Both the position numbers and the translations under genes were made by a program. This document shows, piece by piece, positions 7,549 through 13,884 of a DNA stretch of 47,365 nucleotides (position 1 is its first letter; every line of letters begins with the position of its first letter). The notes beneath the pieces are model-generated. The model did no database searches. It was not told the DNA's origin and worked only from the letters and a program-made list of their open reading frames with translations. The DNA comes from Deltaproteobacteria bacterium (lineage in GTDB: Bacteria; Myxococcota_A; Polyangia; Haliangiales; JADYYK01), in contig JADYYK010000195.1 in the NCBI GenBank assembly GCA_020853705.1, positions 1 to 47,365 of the forward strand. The letters run 5' to 3'.

Positions 7549-9212
7549 CAGGGCGCCTTCACCGTGGCAGGCGTCGCCGGGGTCGCGGAGGTCGCCGGCG
7601 GCGCCACCGTCGGCATCGGCGCCGTCGGCAGCACCGGCACCGGCGGCCACGGCGGGTTGGCGCTGCGCAGCGGCGCCGGCAGGCCCCGGCGGGCTCGCCA
7701 GGCGTCATAGCGCGCCATCAGATCCTGCAGCAGGTGCGCGGCCACGAAGGTGCCCCCCGCGGTGGCGAAGTGGACGTGGTCCTTGTAGAACCACTTGGGC
7801 TCCTGGTGCAGCAGGAGGTCGCTGCGATCGGCGCCGCCCATCGCGGTGAACACGTCGTAGAACGCCGCGCCGGAGCGCTCCGCCGCGCGTCGCTCGGCCG
7901 CGATGATCCCGGCCAGCGGCGCCGCCGTCTTCCACTCGCAGCCTGGGCGCACGACGCCGGCGGGCAGCATCACCTCGACGCGCTCGCGCTCGCGGTCGCG
8001 CTTGCTCGGCCGCTTGCCCTTCTGGGCCTTGCCCTTCGCTTTCTTGCCCTTCTTCTCGACCTTGTCGCACTCCTTGCGCCCGAGCTCGCGCTTGCCGCGA
8101 TCGGGCGGCCCCTGGATCAGCACCGCGGTGTCCGGCACCGCGAGCTTGATGCGGCGCACCAGCTCGACCAGGCGGGCCTCGAACCTGGCCAGATCCAGGC
8201 CGTCATCGTCGATCTCGTTGGTGCCATACGCCAGCACCACCAGCGCCGGCGCGCGCCGCGCCAGCTGCTCGCCGACCCAGGTCCAGTCCCAGCGCTCGAG
8301 GTGGGTCGCCTGCGCGCCGACCACGCCGATGGCGTCCAGCACCAGCCCGGGCTCGCCCCGCTCCATGATGACGGCGAACAGATCGACCACGCCGTCACCC
8401 AGCGGGCGCAGCGTCAGCTTGTGCGGCCCGTCGGGCACCACGATGAGGTGCGACTGCGTGCCCTCGGGCGGCGCTCCCCTGGGCAGCCGCATGGGCAGCT
8501 TCTCCGGCGTGCCGTCATCCAGCGTGAAGGTCAGGGTGCCCGACTCCGGCGTGCGCCGGTACCACAGCTCGATGTGCGACGCGGTCTTGCCGGCGTTGCA
8601 GCGCGAGCAGGTGCTGACCCACGACGACACCTTGGGCGACGCCGAGTGGATGCGCACCCCGCCCAGGCCCACCGGCTCGACCGCGGTGCGCTTCATGCCG
8701 TACTCGACGTCCCACTTGCCTTCGGTGCCGTACTGGGCGTCGCCCAGGTAGTAGTGCTTGATGGGCTTGCCCGGCAGCAGCCAGCCGCGCCCGGCGTCGC
8801 CGAAGCGCGCCTGCAGGCGCTGCCGCATCACGCTGGTCTGGAAGTCGCCCGCGGTCAGCGAGTCGCCGAGCTGCACGATCCCGACCCGCGCCGCGGTGCC
8901 GCTGTCGAGCAGCGCCAGCGCGCGATACAGCGGCAGCAGCGCGACGCCGCTGGGATCCTCGATCTCGCCGGGGCTCCCCGCGCGCGGATCGACGTCCAGC
9001 GCCGCGCCCGGGTCGGTCGGCGCCACCGCCGCATCGGCCGTCGCCACGCGCGGCCCCGGCGTGACCCGCGGCGCCGCGGTCACCGCGGGCGACGCCGACG
9101 CGCTCGGCAGCGTGCGCTCCCGCGAGGCCGGCTCGCTGCACGCCGACGCCAGCGCGACCAGCGCGCCACACCAGCGCGCCCCGGCGCCCGCCCAGCTGCG
9201 ACCGCGCCTCAC
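7548..9212 (-). CDS. SGNH/GDSL-family hydrolase lipoprotein
   Basis: The start is the GTG at 9212, which overlaps the upstream stop by GTGA. It gives a 554-residue protein with a lipoprotein signal (LVALASAC, Cys25), then a Ser/Ala/Pro-rich linker to about 85. The SGNH motifs are GDSLTAG (Ser118), YGTNE (block III Asn) and DHVHF (Asp478, His481). Family members hydrolyse or transfer acetyl esters; next to an MBOAT this suggests the periplasmic acetyl-transfer partner of the AlgJ/AlgX type. Odd features: a Lys/Arg-rich insertion (KKGKKAKGKAQKGK) in the catalytic domain and a Pro/Ala/Thr-rich tail. Two cysteines in CSRCNAG may bind metal or form a disulfide. Confidence 0.85.
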   Translation of the reverse strand: MRRGRSWAGAGARWCGALVALASACSEPASRERTLPSASASPAVTAAPRVTPGPRVATADAAVAPTDPGAALDVDPRAGSPGEIEDPSGVALLPLYRALALLDSGTAARVGIVQLGDSLTAGDFQTSVMRQRLQARFGDAGRGWLLPGKPIKHYYLGDAQYGTEGKWDVEYGMKRTAVEPVGLGGVRIHSASPKVSSWVSTCSRCNAGKTASHIELWYRRTPESGTLTFTLDDGTPEKLPMRLPRGAPPEGTQSHLIVVPDGPHKLTLRPLGDGVVDLFAVIMERGEPGLVLDAIGVVGAQATHLERWDWTWVGEQLARRAPALVVLAYGTNEIDDDGLDLARFEARLVELVRRIKLAVPDTAVLIQGPPDRGKRELGRKECDKVEKKGKKAKGKAQKGKRPSKRDRERERVEVMLPAGVVRPGCEWKTAAPLAGIIAAERRAAERSGAAFYDVFTAMGGADRSDLLLHQEPKWFYKDHVHFATAGGTFVAAHLLQDLMARYDAWRARRGLPAPLRSANPPWPPVPVLPTAPMPTVAPPATSATPATPATVKAP

Positions 9213-10678
9213 GGGTGCTTCTCGCGATAGGCGTCGAACCCCGCCAGCAGCGCGTCGATCAGCCCGTCGGCCAGCTTGGCCGCGCCGATGCGGTTGGGAT
9301 GGGTCAGGTCGGGCTCCCACTCGTTGCGCCGGCGCCACTTGAGCACCGAGCCCTGCCCGCCCATCCACTTGAAGGCGTCCCAGAACGCACACCCGCTGGC
9401 GCTCGCCGCGCGGCGCTGCGCCTCGACCAGCCCGGGCACCGCGGGCTTGGTCGACACCTTGCCATCGACCACGTTGGCGGCGTCGGTGATCGAGAACACC
9501 AGGCAGCTGGCCTGCGCCGGCAGCGCCGCGCGCAGCTTGCTCAGCATGGCGCCATAGCGGGTCTCGTACTCGGCCATCGCCGCCTTGCCGGGCGGCGTGT
9601 AGTCGGCCTCGTTGGCGCCCAGATACACCACCGCAAGGTTGACACCTCGATGCTCGAGCTGCTGCCTCCAGTGCTCCTCGGGCAGCTGCAGCAGCGCCTT
9701 GGCCGAGCCCGAGACCAGCCCCAGGTTGTCGTAGGTCACACCCACACCGGGCCGCTCCAGCACCACGCCATAGCCGCGCGCCGCGCCACGCGCGCGCACC
9801 GTCAACTTGTGCGCCCCGTCGGCGACCTCGACGCGCTCGAAGCCGCTGCTGACCGCCGCGGCCGTGGTGTCCACCGTGGCCTTGACCTCGCCGTCGACCA
9901 CCAGCTCGAAGCTGCCGCCGCGCGGCTGCTTCAGGTAGTAGAGGTCGAAGCTGCCCACGCTGTCACCGGGCGCCTCCTTGCGGGTGGCGATGCTGACCTC
10001 GCCGCCGCCCTCGAAGCTGGCGCCGCCCAGGCCATACAGGTGATCGGGCACCCCGGCGCCCACGATGGAGCGGATCTTCCAGCCCGCCGACGCCTTCTGC
10101 AGCACCGAGAGGTGACGATAGTGACGCGACGCCGGCACCATGTAGATGAAGCCGGCGCCGCCGTCTCCGAAGGACTGCTGCAGCCGCTCACGCGCACGCG
10201 AGGTCACCGCGTCGTTGGCGGTGATCGAATCGCCGAACTGCACGATGCGCAGCTTGGCGCCGGCCTCCTTGTCGACCACGCGGGTCAGCGCCTGGTAGAA
10301 GCCGACCAGGCGGTCCTCGTCCGCGATCCGCTCACCGGTGAAGCTGGCGTGGGTCTTCGAGGTCCAGCGCGGGGGCAGCGGGGGCGGCGGGGTCAGGTCG
10401 GGCGGCGGCACCGCCGGCGTCGGCGCGCCGGGCAGCCCGGGCGACCCCGCCACCGCCATGATGTCGTCCCCGGCCGGCCTGGGCCGCAGCGCGCCGGTCA
10501 GCGACTCCAGGTGGCGTTCGCGCGCGCCGAACCACAGCAGCAGCGCGGCCACGAACGACAGCAGGGTCAGATCGACGGGCAGCGCGGCGCGCCAGGGCGA
10601 GATCGTGGGCGGAGCCACCGGGGGCGGCGGCTCGGAGCTTCCAGGCGGGGTCGACTTGCGGCGGGCGCGCGGCGCCAT
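9209..10678 (-). CDS. SGNH/GDSL-family hydrolase, single-pass membrane protein
   Basis: The 489-residue product has a Pro-rich cytosolic start, one membrane helix (about 35-50, LTLLSFVAALLLWF), a Pro-rich linker to 105, and an SGNH domain: GDSITAN (Ser151), YLGANEAD and DLTHPNRIG (Asp457, His460). It is a distant paralogue of the lipoprotein at 7548-9212; shared architecture includes a beta-sandwich-like insertion between the Ser and Asn blocks. It overlaps that gene by 4 bases. Together with the MBOAT it should act in the periplasm on an acetylated polymer. A TAGAAT box (10687-10692) 8 bases upstream suggests its own promoter besides read-through from the PilZ gene. Confidence 0.85.
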   Translation of the reverse strand: MAPRARRKSTPPGSSEPPPPVAPPTISPWRAALPVDLTLLSFVAALLLWFGARERHLESLTGALRPRPAGDDIMAVAGSPGLPGAPTPAVPPPDLTPPPPLPPRWTSKTHASFTGERIADEDRLVGFYQALTRVVDKEAGAKLRIVQFGDSITANDAVTSRARERLQQSFGDGGAGFIYMVPASRHYRHLSVLQKASAGWKIRSIVGAGVPDHLYGLGGASFEGGGEVSIATRKEAPGDSVGSFDLYYLKQPRGGSFELVVDGEVKATVDTTAAAVSSGFERVEVADGAHKLTVRARGAARGYGVVLERPGVGVTYDNLGLVSGSAKALLQLPEEHWRQQLEHRGVNLAVVYLGANEADYTPPGKAAMAEYETRYGAMLSKLRAALPAQASCLVFSITDAANVVDGKVSTKPAVPGLVEAQRRAASASGCAFWDAFKWMGGQGSVLKWRRRNEWEPDLTHPNRIGAAKLADGLIDALLAGFDAYREKHP

Positions 10679-10686
10679 GGCAGCGG

Positions 10687-10692
10687 ATTCTA
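10687..10692 (-). promoter_or_regulatory. Candidate -10 box of the acetylation cassette
   Basis: TAGAAT (minus strand) matches TATAAT at 5 of 6 bases and ends 8 bases before the ATG at 10678. No clear Shine-Dalgarno sequence intervenes. Confidence 0.4.
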
Positions 10693-10728
10693 CAGATTTC
10701 GGAGCGGGGTGATTCCTTTTGCCGCTGT

Positions 10729-11472
10729 TCAGGTCGCGGCTGCGCCCGTGCTGGGCCCCGCCAGGGTCAGCCCGCTGGCCGCGAACGCGCGCAGCAGGGC
10801 GCGCAGGGTGCGCTGCTCGGCGCTCGACCGGTACTCGAAGCGCACCCCGAAGGCCATCTTGCCGTCACCGCCACCGCTGGTGCGGATGTGCTGCACCACC
10901 CCGGTCAGCACGAGATCGAGCAGCGCGTGCGCCGGATCCAGCCGCACCGCCACGCGGTCGCCCGGGACCAGCGAGGCCTCGGCGCACGAGATCAGCACGC
11001 CGCCCGAGGACAGATCCTCGGCGACGCCCGCAACCAGCACGGTGGCGCCGAAACGCCGCCACTGCACCGGCAGGCGGACACAGAAGCGGGCCGCCGACCG
11101 GGGGTGCAGCTCGCCCAGCTCGCCGCGCGCAACCTGGCGCAGGAACTCGCGCTTGCGAACCTCGCTGCTCTCGAGGCGGACCACCAGCCCGCCCGAGAAG
11201 GCGCGCCGCACCGTGACCGCGCGCAGCAGCACCCGGTTGGGCAGCCCCTGCCACGCGACCTCGACCACCACCGGCGTCCCCGGCGGCGGCGAGTAGCGCG
11301 TGCGCAAGGTCAGCTCGCCGGCGTCGCCCTTGCGGGGTGACAGCGCGCTGGCGAAGGCCGAGCCGCTGTCGAACACGGCCAGCAGGATGGGGACCCCTCC
11401 AGGGAGGACGGCCGTCTCGCGACGCTGCTTGAAGCGCTGGAACACGCTCGCCTGGCTGCTGACCTGACTCAT
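10729..11472 (-). CDS. PilZ-domain protein B upstream of the O-acetylation genes
   Basis: A 247-residue paralogue of PilZ protein A. The N-terminal beta domain contains GELTLRTRY and GLPNRVLLRA; the PilZ domain keeps R125-S-A-A-R129 and D153-L-S155-S-G157, so cyclic-di-GMP binding is plausible. The ATG at 11472 has a good GAAGGGGG ribosome site. It lies 50 bases upstream of the SGNH/SGNH/MBOAT genes on the same strand and probably opens their operon, which would place polysaccharide acetylation under cyclic-di-GMP control, as PilZ proteins do for alginate and cellulose systems. Direct interaction with the MBOAT is inference. Confidence 0.87.
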   Translation of the reverse strand: MSQVSSQASVFQRFKQRRETAVLPGGVPILLAVFDSGSAFASALSPRKGDAGELTLRTRYSPPPGTPVVVEVAWQGLPNRVLLRAVTVRRAFSGGLVVRLESSEVRKREFLRQVARGELGELHPRSAARFCVRLPVQWRRFGATVLVAGVAEDLSSGGVLISCAEASLVPGDRVAVRLDPAHALLDLVLTGVVQHIRTSGGGDGKMAFGVRFEYRSSAEQRTLRALLRAFAASGLTLAGPSTGAAAT

Positions 11473-11498
11473 GAGCCCCCTTCAACCTACGTCCGCCC

Positions 11499-11526
11499 AC
11501 ACTACACTCAGTGACTCACCCGTCAA
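11499..11526 (-). promoter_or_regulatory. Sigma-70-type promoter of PilZ gene B
   Basis: On the minus strand TTGACG (11526-11521), 16 bases, then TAGTGT (11504-11499). The predicted start lies about 20 bases before the ATG and leaves room for the ribosome site. The divergent 160-base spacer to the radical SAM gene holds nothing else clear. Confidence 0.5.
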
Positions 11527-11632
11527 CCCTGGTAACAATGGTTTGGACCGGACCGCACCTTGGTTTATCGTGAGGTTGCACACGCTTGGAACAGCCGAAA
11601 GCTGGCTGAGCGGGCCGCGTTCCCTCCTTCAC

Positions 11633-12886
11633 ATGCATCCACGCCGGCTCGAGGTCCTGTCCGCCGCCCCGTTTCCGGCCTATGTGGTCTGGGAGCTGAC
11701 GCTGCGCTGCGACCACGCCTGCACCCACTGCGGGTCGCGCGCCGGGCAGGTCCGCCCCAGCGAGCTCGGCACCGACGAGGCGGTCGCCACCGCGGCGCGC
11801 CTGGCCGCGATGGGCGCGCGCGAGGTCGTCCTCATCGGGGGCGAGGCCTACCTGCACGACGGCTTCCTCGAGGTCGTGCGCGCGCTGGTGCGCGGCAAGG
11901 TCAACGTGCAGGTCACCACCGGCGGGCGCGGGATCGACGCCGAGCTGGCGCGCGCGATGGCCGACGCTGGCGTCATGGGCGCGTCGGTGTCGATTGACGG
12001 CCTGGCCGCCACCCACGATCACATGCGCGCCTCCCCGGGCAGCTTCGCCGCGGCCACCCGCGCGCTTGCGCACCTGCGCGCCGCCGGCCTGCAGACCTCG
12101 TCCAACATCAACCTGAACCGCTTCAACCAGGGCGATCTCGAGGCCGTCTACGACCATGTGCACGCGGCCGGCGTGAGCGCCTGGCAGGTCCAGCTGACGG
12201 CGCCGCTGGGGCGCGCCGCGGATCGCCCCGAGCTGCTGCTGCAGCCGTGGGATCTGCTGACCCTTTTGCCCCGCATCGCGGCCCTCAAGCAGCGCGCGCG
12301 CGCCGATGGCGTGCTGCTGATGCCGGGCAACAACCTGGGCTACTTCGGCCCCGAGGAGGCCGCGCTGCGCTCGCTGGAGGCGGGCGGGCGCGATCACTTC
12401 CAGGGCTGCCAGGCCGGGCGCTTCGTGATGGGCATCGAGTCCGACGGCGCGGTCAAGGGCTGCCCCTCGCTGCAGAGCGCGCACTATGTCGGGGGCAACC
12501 TGCGCCAGCAGCCGCTCGAGGAGATCTGGCGCGACGCCCCCGCGCTCGGCTTCGCGCGCGCGCGCACCCGCGCCGAGCTGTGGGGCTTCTGCCGCGACTG
12601 CGCCTACGGCGACACCTGCCTGGGTGGCTGCACCTTCACCGCGCACGCGCTGCTGGGGCGCCCGGGCAACAACCCCTACTGTCACCACCGCGCGCGCACG
12701 CTGGCCCGCGCCGGCCAGCGCGAGCGCCTGGTCCAGGTCGAGGCCGCCCCGGGCACGCCGTTCGACAATGGCCGCTTCGAGCTGGTGCTGGAGGCGCTGG
12801 ACGCCCCGGATCCAGGTGCCCGTACGCCGCCGCGAGAGCGCTTGTTCCCGCTCGGTCGCCGCGCCGCGCGCGAACCCGATCGGTAG
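11633..12886 (+). CDS. Radical SAM enzyme with seven-cysteine SPASM domain
   Basis: The 417-residue product has the radical SAM motif C26-DHA-C30-TH-C33, then GGE (69-71) and a C-terminal SPASM domain with seven cysteines: 259, 277, 320, 323, 329, 333 and 350 (CRDCAYGDTCLGGC). SPASM enzymes carry extra iron-sulfur clusters and usually modify ribosomally made peptides or protein side chains. No small precursor-peptide gene is evident within 1 kb on either side; the next gene encodes a cysteine-bearing secreted protein. Start: ATG at 11633 just before the fold begins; the frame is open further upstream but that part (over the PilZ promoter) is unlike protein. No strong ribosome site is seen. 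Confidence 0.85.
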   Translation: MHPRRLEVLSAAPFPAYVVWELTLRCDHACTHCGSRAGQVRPSELGTDEAVATAARLAAMGAREVVLIGGEAYLHDGFLEVVRALVRGKVNVQVTTGGRGIDAELARAMADAGVMGASVSIDGLAATHDHMRASPGSFAAATRALAHLRAAGLQTSSNINLNRFNQGDLEAVYDHVHAAGVSAWQVQLTAPLGRAADRPELLLQPWDLLTLLPRIAALKQRARADGVLLMPGNNLGYFGPEEAALRSLEAGGRDHFQGCQAGRFVMGIESDGAVKGCPSLQSAHYVGGNLRQQPLEEIWRDAPALGFARARTRAELWGFCRDCAYGDTCLGGCTFTAHALLGRPGNNPYCHHRARTLARAGQRERLVQVEAAPGTPFDNGRFELVLEALDAPDPGARTPPRERLFPLGRRAAREPDR

Positions 12887-12894
12887 CTGCCCCG

Positions 12895-12900
12895 TATACT
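12895..12900 (+). promoter_or_regulatory. Candidate -10 box of the Ig-like secreted protein gene
   Basis: TATACT (5 of 6 consensus) lies 5 bases before the ATG at 12906, in the 19-base gap after the radical SAM gene. No Shine-Dalgarno sequence. Confidence 0.4.
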
Positions 12901-12905
12901 CCTGC

Positions 12906-13853
12906 ATGATGAGCCAGCTGAAGGGTCTCTTCGCAGTGTGTGTCGCGGCGCTGGTCGGCCTGGGCGCGTCGGCGCGGGACGCCCAGGCCTGCTCGTGCGG
13001 GCGGGCCCAGCCGTCGGTGTGGCCACGCGCGACCGACGTCGCGCCGGTCGACACCCACGTGTGGATCTCCGAACCGCCGCTGGCGACCCGCAGCGATGAG
13101 CGCGCCCCGCTCGGGCTGCGCGTCGCCGGCGGGGCCCTGGTGCCGACCACGGTGCGCACCATGGTGTCGGACGAGGCCGCGGTCAGCGAGCTCGTGCCCC
13201 GCAGCGCGCTGTCGCCGGGCCGGTCGTACGAGGTCGTCTACGACCGGGCCGCGCCAGGCAGCAAGAGCGCTGACTGGCAGCTCCTGGGCAGCTTCCGGAC
13301 CGGCAAGGCCGTCGATGCCAGCGCGCCCAGCCTGGGCGCCGCGGCGGTCACCCGCGTGAGCTTCGTGCACAGCACCGCCAGGACCCAGGTCGTCACCGTC
13401 AAGGGCAAGAAGGTCATCCGCATCATGCAGTCGACCTGCGACCGCAACGGCGCTGGCTATGCCGTGTTCGAGGTCGCCCAGGCCAGCGACGACGTCACTG
13501 CGCCGGGCAGCATCGGCTACGGCATCTGGCCCGCAGGCAGCAAGGATCTCAGCGTGGCACCGCTCATCATCCTGCGCGGCAACGTCGACACCGACGCCGC
13601 CAGCGCCGGCAGCAAAGGCCCCGCGGTGGTCACGCTGCAGCTCGGCACCGACCACCACTGCGAGACCAGCAGCTACGACTTCTCGGCCGACGTCGCCCGC
13701 CTGGTGCCGGCGTCGCGCGGCAAGCGGGCGGCCAAGGCCAAGCCGCCAGCGCTGCTGCACTTCACGCTGGCCGCCATCGACGGCAGCGGCAAGCGCAGCC
13801 TCGGGATCGATGTCGCCATCGACCTCGCCAACCCGGTGCAGGCGACACCCTAG
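12906..13853 (+). CDS. Secreted protein with SbsA-type Ig-like domain
   Basis: A 315-residue protein with a signal peptide (hydrophobic core FAVCVAALVGLGA, cleavage near AQA-CSCG) followed at once by CSCG and by PSVWPRATDVAPVDTHVWI, which resembles the start of bacterial SbsA/Big_5 Ig-like domains. A second beta-rich region follows from about 140. The CSC cluster at the mature N-terminus could be a disulfide or a lipid or metal site. It lies 19 bases after the radical SAM gene in the same orientation, so it could be that enzyme's substrate; this is speculative. Function unknown. Confidence 0.7.
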   Translation: MMSQLKGLFAVCVAALVGLGASARDAQACSCGRAQPSVWPRATDVAPVDTHVWISEPPLATRSDERAPLGLRVAGGALVPTTVRTMVSDEAAVSELVPRSALSPGRSYEVVYDRAAPGSKSADWQLLGSFRTGKAVDASAPSLGAAAVTRVSFVHSTARTQVVTVKGKKVIRIMQSTCDRNGAGYAVFEVAQASDDVTAPGSIGYGIWPAGSKDLSVAPLIILRGNVDTDAASAGSKGPAVVTLQLGTDHHCETSSYDFSADVARLVPASRGKRAAKAKPPALLHFTLAAIDGSGKRSLGIDVAIDLANPVQATP

Positions 13854-13872
13854 CGCACACCGCGACTTCGAC

Positions 13873-13878
13873 TATCTT
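13873..13878 (+). promoter_or_regulatory. Candidate -10 box before the multidomain surface protein gene
   Basis: TATCTT ends 6 bases before the ATG at 13885, in a 31-base intergenic gap without a Shine-Dalgarno sequence. Confidence 0.3.
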
Positions 13879-13884
13879 GCCGCC

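Noticed and set aside
5782..7710. A 642-codon open frame opposite the MBOAT gene
   Set aside because: Its Gln/Arg/His-rich product has no domain features, while the opposite strand encodes a clear acyltransferase.
11540..11632. A possible small precursor peptide gene just before the radical SAM gene
   Set aside because: The only ATG frame (near 11537) is about 11 codons and has no core or leader-like features.
13459..13884. An N-terminal extension of the carboxypeptidase-regulatory-like protein
   Set aside because: It overlaps the Ig-like gene in another frame, is Ser/Arg/Pro-rich, and the membrane anchor starts at 13885.
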